From Gaeumannomyces sp. JS-464 (Eukaryota > Ascomycota > Sordariomycetes > Magnaporthales > Magnaporthaceae): a stretch of DNA of 64,000 nt. The notes beneath the pieces are model-generated. The model was given only the letters and a program-made list of their open reading frames with translations, was not told where the DNA came from and ran no database searches. Each line of letters opens with the position of its first letter. The stretch's first letter is position 1. This document shows positions 33,622 to 45,600 of the stretch, piece after piece. The stretch covers positions 496,001 to 560,000 of the forward strand of contig NGZR01000002.1 of assembly GCA_002197995.1 (NCBI GenBank), written 5' to 3'. A program made the position numbers and the translations under genes.

Positions 33622-34094
33622 CCTGCAAGGTACGTGGCCCCTGTTGCATATCCGCCGCGAGAGTCTCGGGCGTCATTCTGGGCTGGGCGCACTGCAACGT
33701 AGGTCGCCGCTCTCCAGGGTCACGGCCAATCGGGGCAGTACATTGGACGCTTGATGGATTTCCCCGTTCCTGTGCCGATGCGAACGACGTCATATCCCGC
33801 TACGGGCCCAACGCGCACCGCACGAATGGGACAATTCACAAATGCCGTGGAATTAATGGTACGGCTCAAAGACAGCGACAGCTTCAGCTGCTATATAGTG
33901 TAAATTAATCTGGCAATCCGGCCATCAGCTGCCCAAACGAGGACCTCTATCCTGCGTGAGGACCCAAATACATGCCACCCAGTAACAGACGCTGTGTACG
34001 GATTACCAGTCCACCGTTGGGCAGAGCTTTCGCGAAGACGGGCGTCTTCCACCTCACATCTTGGCAGCGAGCTTCACATTCTCCTCACCCACAC
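33622..34094. other. Intergenic, no gene recognised
   Basis: About 470 bp between the TTTTC microsatellite and the stop of the Ser/Thr-rich secreted protein. No coding feature seen. Confidence 0.5.
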
Positions 34095-34819
34095 TCACAT
34101 CAGCACCGCAGCGCATGTAACGGCACCAATGAGCATTCCCAGTCCGGCAGACCTCAAGCCCGAAGCAGCACTTGTCGCCTTCGTTGTGGCAGCAGATACC
34201 TGGCCCGTCGTAGTAGCAGACGCCTGGCCCGTCGTGGAGGAACCAGAGCCTGGGCTCGTCGGGGCGGACAGCCCCCGGCTGGCGGTGCCGGGGACCAGCT
34301 GCGTCGGCAACGTCTGCTCCTCGGTGCGGGTTTTGCCCTCCTTGTTGACCCAGAAGAGGGTGGCCTTGGCGCTGCACGTGGTGGCAACGCGAATGGGGAG
34401 CTCCCCCGAGACCTCGGTGCACTTGGCCTTGACCTGATCGATGGCAGTCGACACGTCCAGGATCCACGAGACGGCCTTGCTCGAGTAGCCGACGTAGTCG
34501 GAGCTCAGCGACTCGGGCAGCGTGGCCGAGCAGGGCTTGCGCAGCTGCTCCTGCCCCCTTCCACGGCCCAGGACATGAGCGACGGCGGCGGCGTCGGCAC
34601 CGCGGCTACGACGGACATCAGCGTCGACGCGCACTCCGTGAGGGACTCGGCGGTCGCGGTGGCGGGGTCGGGCATTCGTAGCAGCGAGCGAGCGACGTGC
34701 TGATGCGGCGGCGCGGTCGGGACCGGGAAGCGGAGGTCGATGGCCATGTGAGGGACCTGGGCCGCCGCGGTGCCGGCCAGGGCCGCGATGGAGGACAAGA
34801 TGGCGGCCGTCAGCTGCAT
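34095..34819 (-). CDS. Secreted, probably GPI-anchored protein, infection-structure-specific type (frame-shifted)
   Basis: A signal peptide (MQLTAAILSSIAALAGTAAA) starts at 34819. The ectodomain contains SLTECASTLMSVVAAVPTPP and SLMSWAVEGG, then after a G-run indel near 34563 KPCSATLPESLSSDYVGYSS and KAVSWILDVSTAIDQVKAKC. The tail is Ser/Thr/Gly-rich (STTGQASATTTGQVSAATTK) and ends in a hydrophobic C-terminus (GLGMLIGAVTCAAVLM), a GPI-signal pattern. The Pro-rich PTPP followed by SW and a C-x-LP-SLSS-Y block resembles fungal proteins annotated as infection-structure-specific (DUF7735-like); this is from memory of the pattern, not a search. Restoring one G gives 241 residues. Confidence 0.62.
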
Positions 34820-35767
34820 TTTGGATGCTGGTATTCGACGATGGTGGGATTACTTTGTTTGTTCCGCTGCCGCTTCTTGAAGTCTCTCGGGGACACTGAT
34901 CGATGCTTTTCCACCGGGTTTGTTGGCTGACAGGAAATGAGTGTATGCCTGTCAAAGCAACAGCACGAGATGGAGGGAAGCTGCCAGACCGTCCTTTTTA
35001 TCACACGCAGACTGGTGGGTTCCCGCATCCATGCCCACGATGCTCCCCACCCCGTCGGACCAATCTTAAATTTGCAAGTTAGTCCGAATCCCCCTGAATG
35101 TCCATCATGGGAGCGACCAGCTGCAGGCAGCTACCGGGAATAAAATTGCTTGCTGGCCCTGAACCCATTTTTTCCGCGTCTCGCCCCGTCGAGGGTGGAG
35201 AAGAAAGGGCAGACAGCAGCGCGTTCGAGACCAACAACCAGCGGGGCAAGACTGATGATGGCTGGCGGCTCCAAAATCTCGGGTGAGCTGAGGAAGCGGA
35301 CCCAGCTCTCCGGCTCTCCACCTGCCCCCAAACTTGGACGGTGAATGGCTTCCCAGCCGCCGGAGTGTCATCCACTACTCCTGGAACCAACATCAGGGGC
35401 ATCGTCAACCCTGCTGTTAAGAATTTAACGCGGTTCTGTTATCCTTTCTTCCCACACCGACAAACAGTCACTTCAAAATCAGTGCCACTATGTGGATATG
35501 CCGTGAACAGGTAATGTGACAGTACATTTTTTCGGGCTGCGTTACCAGGACCGGAAGCCGTTCATCTACCCACTCAATGCCCTAGCATTGGTACGCGACA
35601 TCCACACCGTACAACATTCCTGCTCCTGCTCCCTCCCAGTCACTGGGTCATTTCCTCCATGCTCCAGCCGTAACAATTTTAGTCGGCTTTGTTATCTTTC
35701 TCCGTCTTTTTGTAGCCCGGCAGGGCCGCCCTTGTGCCGATGCGGCGGCATATGGTGACCCTTTCCC
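34820..35767. other. Intergenic, no gene recognised
   Basis: About 950 bp between the Ser/Thr-rich secreted protein start and the peroxygenase stop. No coding feature seen. Confidence 0.5.
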
Positions 35768-36768
35768 TCAGGAGCAGCCAATAGGCTCGGGCTTTGCTGC
35801 ATCCAGCTTGTCGAGAAGTGCCCCAACCTCGCCCGCACGAACAGGCTCTTCCGGGCGGCACCACCCCTCAGCATACGGGAGACGTTCTTGCTCTGGGTTT
35901 CCGGCCGTGGTTGGGCCTACGGTTAGCAAACACCAGCCTCCATTACATACGCTTATCCGAGCCAAGCAGCACAACGGAGCAAATTACTTACCGAAGAAAA
36001 CTCTGACGTATTCCCTCAGAGCGGTTCCGTTGATCTTGTCGCCAAGAGCCGACAGGTACAAGGCGGTGGCTCCGAGCGAGAGCCTTCTCTGTTCCTCGGT
36101 CTGGCCGAAGCCTGGGTTTGATGCCTTTGCCGCGACGCGCCGTTGGACAAACGCCCTGGCGGCATGCTCGAGCCTGATCACGGGCTCGGGAAGCCACGCG
36201 AGGGTCGAGTTCCAGATCGTGGGGTTGAAGCTGTGGTTGTCACCAAAGAAAATGTCGTTCCGGCTGAGGCTGCTGTCGTGTTCGATGACTAAAGAGATGG
36301 GAGGGGGTAGCCCGCCCAAGAGAATCAGTAACGCTAGTTAAAAAGCAAGCCAGCCCGAACGGCGGGCCTCTCACCATTGTGCTTGTTGATATCATCGAGG
36401 TGAAAGGTGTTGTTGTGGCCCGTGGTCGATATGGACAGGCCCGTTGTGATCAAGCCCTGGATGACATCGCTTGCGAAGTTTACCCCCTCCCTGACGGCCT
36501 TGAAGTATTGTTCAGCCGAGATATTGAAGCCATCGCGGGAAGGTAACCGTGGTTTGCGAGCGCGTTCAGCCCCGGGCAAGGGCTGCGACCTGGAGAGTCA
36601 AATATGTGAGACGAATAGGCTTTGACAGAGCTAACTGATCAATCATGTGAACTCACGGTCTCCCGGGCCAGGAGCCTTCCATGGATGACGATCGAGGTTC
36701 ATCGGACATCCACCGGCGCTGCTGAGCCCGACCACAAAGCTGGTCGCAAAAAGAATAGTGCCCTTCAT
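35768..36768 (-). CDS. Short-type unspecific peroxygenase / chloroperoxidase-family heme-thiolate peroxidase
   Basis: Four exons (36657-36768, 36375-36589, 35992-36288, 35768-35916) with three GT-AG introns. The signal peptide is MKGTILFATSFVVGLSSA. The proximal heme-ligand motif is Pro-Cys42-Pro in RSPCPGLNALANHGYLPRDG. The distal motif is Glu112-His113-Asp114 in IEHDSSLSRNDIFFGDNHSF, both diagnostic of peroxidase family 2. The C-terminal part has NPTIWNSTLAWLPE and ends GALLDKLDAAKPEPIGC. One C is missing from a four-C run near 36541; with it the protein is 257 residues, normal for the short family. It is expected to be secreted and to use hydrogen peroxide to oxygenate or halogenate organic substrates. 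A TATA element lies about 125 bp upstream. Confidence 0.88.
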
Positions 36769-36890
36769 GCTTGGTTAAGCGGCGGACTGATCGGTAGCTC
36801 TAGAGGCTATTGGGTCTGCTTCAGAGGTGTTTTGCCTTGGGGATGGGTTCAGAGCTTCACAAACACAGAAAGAGCCGGCTGGTTCTCTTG

Positions 36891-36897
36891 TTTATAT
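36891..36897 (-). promoter_or_regulatory. TATA box of the peroxygenase gene
   Basis: ATATAAA on the minus strand, about 125 bp upstream of the ATG at 36768. Confidence 0.5.
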
Positions 36898-38017
36898 GCC
36901 TTTCTCCCAGGCGGGAAACCCGCCCGCTCAACATCATCGCCTCAAGCCAACAGAGATTTGTTGCCGGCCTTCGGTGCAATTCTGCACCGTTTTCTCTTGT
37001 CCGAACTCCCTCTGCTTACGGCGGTGATGCCGGTGATGCCGGCCAACACATAGCCGGTGAGCTGACACATCGACCAAGTCGATTTTGAAGCAGCGAATTT
37101 GGAATTCCCATGGCTTTGAGGATCCACCGTCAGCCGTGTGGAGAAAAGAGATCGGTACTTGCGCCGGCCTTGACCTATAGAAGACCAATGCCAAAGCCGT
37201 CTGGCGTTGCATGCTAGTCCACATAGGGTCAACGCCATTTAGAGGCTGGTGCGGGCGCAGTGCTCGAATTAGATTATTTGGAAGGTGATGTAATTATATC
37301 GACCTACTTGCTTGTTCATTGGCGGCTGTCCGACTGCGCCCGAGTGGGCGGGCGCCAGGTCCAGCCTCCCTCCAGGCAGATCTTTCACTGGAAGCGCATT
37401 TTAAACTTCAAAGTGTCAACTAGACTGTCTCAACTCTGTCCGGGAAAGTGAATGCTACCAGGGCATAGCCTCAAAGAAGGATTGTGGCTGGTGAGTGCGA
37501 AATGGGGCTGTCACCTGTCTCCCTCTCCACCTTCATTAGTGACAAGCCATCTCGTCCCAAGCCGAGATTGAGCACGTGCTAGCACTTATATCGTGCTGGA
37601 TATAGGGTCTCCATCCCAACTTTCCAGGCGATGATCTCAGCACCGATGGGGGTGGGTACCGCAGGTTGCACTCGCCTGCAGCAGGGTCCACGGCTAAATT
37701 GACCCCAACCAAAGAATCTCGAGCTGTCAAGCCAATAAATACTCTCCGATGTTGCATGCACATAAGGACAGGGTGACAGTGAAGCCTTTTGACTATCGAA
37801 AACTAGGAACCCGCATATGCAGGATGCTGTGCTAGCAGCTCGGAAGCGAAGGCTGCACTCCTCACATGCGTTGGTGTGACTTTGCATAGGTCACCTCGGA
37901 GCAAAATATTGCTTCGCGCTTCGTATTCCACCTCTGACCTTCGCCCATGGGACCGTTTCGGTCCAAGAAATTGCCTTGGCCTCTCTTCCCGCATCCAGAC
38001 CCGCTTTGCGTGACGGA
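36898..38017. other. Intergenic between divergent secreted-protein genes
   Basis: About 1.1 kb between the peroxygenase (-) and the crystallin-like gene (+). No coding feature recognised. Confidence 0.5.
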
Positions 38018-38025
38018 TATATAAG
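38018..38025 (+). promoter_or_regulatory. TATA box of the crystallin-like secreted protein
   Basis: TATATAAG, about 140 bp upstream of the ATG at 38164. Confidence 0.5.
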
Positions 38026-38163
38026 GAAGCCAACGTTACGCAGAATTACTGCCAGGAATTTCTCTTCGCTAACCTGCTTATCCGAGTATCTTCACAGTAT
38101 CTATTGTTTCAAAAGATTGCTTCGGCCGCAGGAGGCGACAAAGGATCACAACAGTCCCTCAAT

Positions 38164-38645
38164 ATGGTATCCTTCAAGTCTCTCGTGCTCCTTGTGGGGG
38201 TAATTGCCCCTGGGACTGTCACGACGGCGCCGATGGAGACTCCTGCTCCTCCTCTCGTTGAAGCCTCTCCGGGGCTTGAGGCCGTTCCCAACACAGTTCC
38301 TGCACAGCTCACAGGGATTCAGGATGGCAGCGCCGCCAACTTGATCGAAGGAACGCACATCCAATTCTGGAAGGATCCCAATTTCAGGGGCAAAACCATC
38401 AGCACCATTCTAGATAGAGGCTCGACAGGCTGCTGTAAGCTCAAGAGGGGAACTGCTGTTAGGACAAGCAAAAGACCCATGTGGCTTACTCTGACACCAT
38501 CCAGAGCATCACTGACATTTCCCACGGAAACACAGACTCCTTCCGGGGCAGCCTCTGGGGCGAATGGAACAACGCTATATCGTCGCTTAACATCCTCGAC
38601 GGCGGTCCTTGCTGGCTCTACGAGTTCGTCTACCGCCCCTTGTAG
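38164..38645 (+). CDS. Small secreted beta/gamma-crystallin-like protein (frame interrupted)
   Basis: A signal peptide (MVSFKSLVLLVGVIAPGTVT) and a Pro-rich pro-region precede GTHIQFWKDPNFRGKTIST and GCC, resembling the first strand motif of beta/gamma-crystallin folds. A different frame then supplies VAYSDTIQSITDISHGN, then DSFRGSLWGEWNNAISSLN and ILDGGPCWLYEFVYRPL before a TAG at 38643-38645, matching the second half of such a fold. The change of frame lies between 38437 and 38490. It may be an unresolved intron (a GTAAGC sits at the break) or an indel; simple splicing there creates a stop, so I favour an indel. The first frame alone runs on to 38709, but with lower-quality sequence. Function unknown; possibly secreted defence or effector protein. 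Confidence 0.5.
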
Positions 38646-39523
38646 TTCTTGCTTTCATTTCCTCTCATTTTTTCACAGGTTGAGCCCGAGCTCCAAAGAC
38701 CGAAACTAACGTTGACGCCAGTGGTCTTGGCTGCAACGTCTCTTCAATTGGTCCCATTCAGAAAGGCAATCCGATCCCTGACTTGGGGTGTACGGGTGGG
38801 CAAAGAAAGCGGGATCGATCACATGCAGGACGTAGGCATCCACTTGGAACCGGGTTGGTTTGCTATATTGGAGCGCGCAGCCTATCACAGGGTGGTGGGG
38901 GAGGAAGCTGCACGGAGCTGAAAAAGCTGCAGGCAATTTCTACAGCGGTACCTACATGGTGTTAGTATCAGCTACAGTGGGAAGACAAAGTATCGCTTCG
39001 ATTTTTTTTGGCCCCGCAACCCCGCGATGCGTTCTCATCAATCCTACCAGCACAACTACGAATGTGTGGTATATAAAATATTGGAAAAAATACAAACGCA
39101 ATCCACTGCTTCTGTTTATCTATTTACCGAAGTTTTGTATTAATTGAAGCGAATTTGATTGTGCGGTGATACGTTGAAATGGGTGGCTGATTTCGAGCGT
39201 GAAGTAGAAATTTGTGAACAAAGCGGTACTTTTGTCCGTCGGTTGTAACTGTTGATGGTGTCGGCCGTCCCGCATTCTCTCAGCTAGGTAGCCAGCCCCA
39301 AATCCGGCAGACAATTCTCCTGATTGGACTTTAATCATGGCCGCCTCAGGCACCCAGGCAGCTTGGGCATGCGGATGAGGCGCATGCCCAAGCTCCGCCT
39401 CCAGCCTGCCCAACTCATCTCCCCTCCTTGACGTGATGTTTCTCTCGTTCTCTTCCTCCGTCTGAACCGCCACCAGACCGTCTGCAGCCCAAACCCCAAT
39501 GAGCAGAGAACAAACGCGCAACG
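38646..39523. other. Intergenic, no gene recognised
   Basis: About 880 bp before the NLR-like gene. AT content rises near 39060-39140. No coding feature recognised. Confidence 0.5.
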
Positions 39524-42307
39524 ATGGACCCCATCAGCGCGTTTTCCATCGCCGCAGGCGTCGTCGCCTTTGTCGACTTTGGAGGCAAAGTCATCTCCGC
39601 CTTCTCCGACATCCGTCAATCGGATGATGGCCTGCCCAGCCGATGGTCCGCCCTTGTGGCCGAGGCTCAAGAGCTGTCGGGTCACGTGGCAGCCGCAAAG
39701 GGGACCATCTCGAATCTCCGGGAGCGCTACCCCAAGCAAGCCGCGGCGTTCGAGCGTCTGGATAGAGATTGCACCCTGGCCGGGCAGGAGCTGCAGGCCT
39801 TGGTTGATAGCCTAGCGGCTTGCCCAGGCAAGGACTTGAAGTCCCGGGCGTCTCAGGCCATCGCGTTCGCTCAGGGGCTTCGGAAGCGAGGCGAGGTTAA
39901 AGCCTTGGAGGGACGGTTCAGCAGCATCCGGCAGCAAACACAGCTGGGCGTATTGATGTGCATCTGGTAATGTTCTATCTCACATCCTCATTGCATTTAG
40001 CAGATACTCGGGGATAATACTTATTCCTCGCTGAGCCGGTCGATATCAAACCCTTGCTGACACTACTGCACTGTCCCTGGTGCAATTAGGGAGGATGTAG
40101 CAGCACTCGGAAAGCAAAATGAGGCAGTCACAGATAGCCAACGTGGGTTCAAAAAAGCCATCACCATGAACCAGGGGCAGCAGCCTCAGGCCGCAACTAG
40201 CCGGAAAACGATGGCCGACATGCTGTGGGATTCAACGACGGCAGTCTTGGAGTTTGCCGGACCCGTTGCCTCTACCCCTCGCGACGGTCCAAGCAGCAGC
40301 TTTCCAACTCCGGAGACGATCGATCACGTTCATACCCGAATACTCGAAGGCCTGGTATTCGATGATATGATGGCGCGCAGAAAGCAAATTCAGGCACCCT
40401 TTCCCAAAACCTTCCAGTGGCTCCTTGACAACAACCCTCCCGCGAGCGATGCATCCTCCCGGTGGAGGAGAGCCAAACGACAGGCTTCGATAAATGGCTT
40501 GCAAGCGCGGATGAAGCTCCATTCTGGATCACTGGAAAACCAGCCTCGGGGAAAAGCACCTTGATGAAGTTCATTTGCACGGAGCCAAGAGTGAAGAAGA
40601 GTCTTCGCCTGTGGTCCCAGCCCCCCGACTTCTCACATGCGACATTTACATATGGAATCCCGGACCTTCTATGCAGAAAAGCCAGCTCGGTCTCCTGCGT
40701 ACCATGCTCTATCAGATTCTCGTCCAAGACCCAAGCCTTTGCCAATACGCTACCCCGAAACACTATCTGTACTTTCAGCTCCCCAGAACAGACATCCCCG
40801 ACCTCCCGACTGGACGGTGGATCAGCTTCGAGACGCCATTACTCGACTTGTTTCCGCTGTTCGAGAGTCGCATCGTCTCGCCATTTTCGTTGACGGTCTG
40901 GACGAATATGAAGGCAACCTATCAGAACTCACAGAGTTCCTGAAGAAGCTTTGTGAGGGCCCCACGGTCAAGCTCTGCGTTTCCAGTCGCCCGTGGAACG
41001 TCTTCAAGGATGCCTTCGATGCCTATCCGTCCCTCAAAATGGAGCTCCTCACCAAGTCGGACATTCAAGAATACGTCCAGAAGCGAATATCAAGCAGCCG
41101 GGCGTTCCAAGAGCTCCGGCGCATCGAGGCGTCGAGCGTCAAAGACCTCGAGTCTCAGATCGTCGAGAAAGCAGAAGGAATATTCCTCTGGGTCGTGCTG
41201 GTGGTAGAGAGCCTTTTGGTGACCGCACAGGACGACAACAACCTTCAAACCATCTGGAAGGTTTTCGAAGCTTTGCCACCCGGGCTGGAGGAGCTTTATA
41301 GCTCGGTGCGTAACCGACTCCAGCCGGCAAGATTGGAACAGGCCTCCAAGATGTACCAGCTCATCTTCCAGTGGACTGCGGTCATGGCTTCCCAGATTTC
41401 GGCCATCGACTTTTGGGTTGGAATGAATTGCCGGGATCCCGCAGAACATCAACCATGTCCGACCGAAAGCACGATAGCAGACATCAAGCCCTTGCTGGAG
41501 CGACAGGTCGGAGGGTGCACCGGGGGCATCCTCCAAATCGTAGCCAGCAAGGACGGGTGGACCGTTGGGCTTCTCCACCGAACTGTGTACGACTGGCTGC
41601 GCGACATCTGGGCCACGGTCATTAGCGACGGGCCATCGGGCTTTGACCCGGCAGTAGTCACCGCGTCCGTTTTCGCCTCAAGGCCCAAATCGGCAGACCG
41701 CAAGAACGGCGTTGCGAACGTCTTCCGCTTCGGACGGGTATGTCGTGACTCACCCGAGTCCAAATCTCTGGTGGTGCGGATCATCGATGGGCTTCAGCGT
41801 CAAGACCTTTTGCACGCCCTGGGGCCCTTTATGGTCGTGTCAGACGGGGCGGGAATTGCTATGCGACAGTCCGACGCGGCGCTCCGCAGCCTGGCGGCGA
41901 TAGCATACGCCTGCGTACCATATCTTCAAGCCAAGTCCGAAAGCGGGGTGCTCGAGAAGAGCCTTGGACTGCCCAGAATTCGGCTGTTCGGGCGGCCGAT
42001 GTCATCTGGGAGCAAAAGCCAAAAGGACCGGCTGTCGTTGGTCCTCGGAACTGCGGTCGAGGCAATGACATACGAGGCCGAGACAGCGCAGCACCTACGG
42101 ATTCAGACCCTGCAGCTCCTTTTAAAACTTCCGTCGATCCCTCGCAAGGAGATCTCCAGAGAGGTCACCATACATATGCAGGCGGCGCATCAAGTATCGC
42201 AAGAGTATTGGACAACGGTCATGGATGTCGTGCGTGGGGTGGCTGTCAAGGATGTAACTGGGCGATTTGGGCCCTCGACCATGATGGAAAAACATCGAGG
42301 TAGATAG
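39524..42307 (+). CDS. NLR-like STAND NTPase with fungal N-terminal domain (frame-shifted)
   Basis: Exon 1 is 39524-39966 and exon 2 is 40090-42307, with a 123-bp GT-AG intron. The N-terminus, MDPISAFSIAAGVVAFVDFG, is typical of the helical signalling domain of fungal NLRs. The NTPase core has a Walker A motif (FWITGKPASGKSTLMKF), a Walker B motif (LAIFVDGLDEYEG) and a sensor-like LCVSSRPWNVFKDAF. Winged-helix-like sequence follows (AEGIFLWVVLVVESLL, LPPGLEELYSSV, LLHRTVYDWLRDIWA). No ankyrin, WD or TPR repeats are visible after it, so the C-terminus may be a simple helical domain. Three one-base losses (near 40461, 40622 and 40770) interrupt exon 2; restoring them gives about 887 residues. 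Expected role: self/non-self recognition or regulated cell death. Confidence 0.78.
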
Positions 42308-42614
42308 CCTTGTTAGACCATGACTACCTAGACCTGCTAAGGTATCTAGGTAGGTAAGATGCATATCTGGGTAGGTTTACAGCCACGGAACAGTGGCAAG
42401 TATGGTCAGGCTGTGGTCATGTCCATAGCGCGCGTGGGATGTCAAATTTAGGACTGTGGATAGGACAGGAGTACAGATCAGACGTGCCCCTTGGCTGGAT
42501 ACAAGGGCCCCTAGGCTAATCGAGACACGGCAGTGTAGGTGCGCTCCACAGCCACTAAATTACTGACGAGACAAGTCGCAAGTCATCCTTCCATAGGCAT
42601 GATCAACGCCAGCC

Positions 42615-45600
42615 TCACTCGTCACCCTCGGTCTCGTCAAGGTCAAAAGGGTACTTGTCCGAGCCGCCGTGGTCAACGTACTTGTCGAAGCTGTTGCCCT
42701 CGCCCTCGAACTCGCCCATCAGCAGCTGCATGGCGTAGCACTTGGTGACCTTGCCGCCCGTGACGCTGTACCCGACGTCCGGGCTCTCGAGCATCTCGAC
42801 GCCCTTGACGGGTCGGCGGCCACAAACAGCCTCGGCGACGAGCCGTCGGCGTAGCCGCACATGACCGGGTAGAAGACCCTGTAGTCCGGGTCGACGGCGA
42901 GGTAGTAGTAGCCGTCCTCGGCGTTGAGGTCGTCGGGCGACAGCGCCAGGGGCACCGCCTGCTTCGGGATGCTGGCCTCGTCTCCCACAACCAGGCGCGA
43001 GACGCCGACGGCGGCCATGGTGTTGGCGTAGTAGTGCATGAGGCGCGTGGCGCCGTCGGCGACGACGATGTCCTCGTACGTCGCCCACATCTCGGTGCAG
43101 TACTCGATGTTGGCGCTGGGGTCGACGGCGTAGATGGCGCCGTTGCCGCAGGCGATGAAGATCATGGAGCCGTCCTGGACCGTCAGCAGCGAGTACTCGT
43201 AGCCGTTGCTGGTGTTGTACGGCATGTTGGGCAGCGAGGCCGGCTCGTAGGTCAGGGTCGTGGCGTTGGACTTGACGAAACTCGTCAGGTCCTTGATGGT
43301 GCCGTTGGACGGGGCGGCGGTGGCGTTGCCGAACTTGGTGGCGGCGGCGCGGCGGAGCTGCGGGAATGCGGCGCCGCGCTTCTCGTGAGTGGGCTCCTCG
43401 CCAGAGCCGCTGGGCTCGGAGCCAGAACCAGGCTCGGTGTTCGAGGTGTCGGCACCAGATCCAGAGCCAGAGTTTGCTCCTGATCTTGCTCCAGACTCGG
43501 GATCATGAGTTTCCTCGGGGTCGGTGCCAGATCCCAGTGCCCGTTCCTGACCAGAGCCTGGGTTCTCGGAGCCAGAGCCTGACCCAGTTCCGGTACCAGG
43601 GTTTTCCTCAGAGCCAGGTCCCGTGCCAGATCCAGAGCCGGGGTTCTCCTCGGAGCCAGAGCTAGGTCCAGTTCCAGAACCCGTTCCGGACCCCGAGCCT
43701 GCATCCGGGCGGCCAGGAAGTGAGATGCACCCCCGCGCGAGAACCTTATCCCCAGTGTCGTGGAGGGGCTTTCCGATCATCTTTCCGGCGAACTCAAGGA
43801 AAAGCACGTTCCTCCAGCTGATTTGCGTGCAGATGCCCTTGCAGCCGTCGATCTCCTTGAAGCCAGCAGAGAACGTGTTGGCCGGGGTCGGGCCGATCGA
43901 AGTAGCGACCTGGCAGTGGCCTTGATGGAGGGCTCGTCGACGATGCCGCCGTCGAGCTTGAAGCCGGGCACGGCAATGCCCAGCTTGATGCCGATGGGTA
44001 GGCCGAGCTCGGCCGACAGGATGATCTCGCCCTCGGCCTCGAATATGGGCTTGACTGCGGGTCCCAGCCGGCCTTGCTGCTCTTGGACGAGTCCAGGAGG
44101 TCGAGCGTGGCCCTGCAGCCGGCCAGGCCCATCTCGGCGCCGGCGAGCAGGCGGCCCTTGGCCAGGGCCGTAAAGCCGACGCGCACGCCGGCCTCGACCC
44201 AGGGGCCGATGGTGATGACGCCGTAGCTAAGGCCGAGCAGGCCGACGCGGAGTAGGGTGGTCTTGATGTTCTTCTCGTACCGGATCTGTGCGTCGACGCC
44301 AAGCTTGAGCTTCATGTCGGCGTCGGCCTTGACGTCCACAGTGGCGGAGATGATCCCGGTCGGCAGCCAGGTGACCTTGCCGGTAAGGCTGATGGAGCCC
44401 GAGGCGCCGCAGCCGACGCAAAAAATGTTCATATATCCAGACAGGCCCTCCTTACCGGCGGCAACGGCGCTGGCGTCGCCAAACGACTTGATGAGGATGG
44501 CATCGCCCCAAGGCGACATGACCTGCTTGGTGTCGCCGAGTAGCTTGTTGGCGTCGGAGCCCGGCTTGCTTGGGTCGGGCAGGCGGAACGAGATATCCTT
44601 GTTGAGCGTCGTCGTCGGGGGCTTGCCGCCGTTGGCAATGAGGATGACGGCAGAGGCAAGATACGTGATCGGGGCCGTGACGACCTTGACAAACGTCTTG
44701 GCGAGCTTCTTGAGGAACTTGAGGCGCTTTTCGTTGTGATGGTCAAGGACTGCCAGTCCATTCAGGTCTCTCTTTACGACATCAACGCCGCCGATGTCCA
44801 TGCCGGGCGCCATCATCTTGACGAACTCGTTGAAGCTGGCGCTAAGGCCGCCCGCATCTCCGAGGTCGGTGTCGAGATCGGCATCGAAGTAGTCACCCCA
44901 GCGCGCCGTGGGGAGGCCGTACTTGGCGTCGACGGGCGCCACGCACGCGCCGCTGGCTCCAAAGTTGCTCGTCAAGTTGCCATCGTCGCTGGTGGTGAAG
45001 GTGGAGTTGGACCCTGCCCGGCCAGTAGGGAAAGGGGCGCGAGAGAAAGTAGCCGTGCTGGCCCGCAAGAATGTTCCCGTCGAAGAGGCGGCGCTTCCTC
45101 CCGCGGGGCCGCTCGAAGAGGTCGGAGAGGGAGCGAGCGTGGCAGACCGAACCGATGTCGCAGAAACCGACGAGTCGCCGCTGGGCTTGGGCGCGCGGTT
45201 CGGCTCCCACCAGCCCCAGTTCGCCTCCGCCTTGTCCATGATGGTCTCGGGGTCTTTGAAGGAGCCTTTGACCGCGACGACGAGCCCATCCTGGAAGTCA
45301 ATGGCGGTGACGCGGAAGAAGCAGCGGTCACCGTTGGCGTGACCTGCGCAGCCCTTGGTGGAGGCGATCAGGATGAGGTTGGCGTCCCAAGTCTTGACGG
45401 CGCGGTCGTAGGCCATCTTGCTGGAGAAGGAAACGGCGCAGCCAGTTGCCGTGCAGGCAACACTGGTGACATAGCCGCAGTTGTCGAGGTTGACAGACGG
45501 GGCGCTGAAGTGGTAGGTTAGGAAGCCGAGGTAGCCAGACTTGGTCGGGTCTGTGTTATTAATGTTGAAGTCAGCCAACCATGTCAAGTAACGCTTCTGC

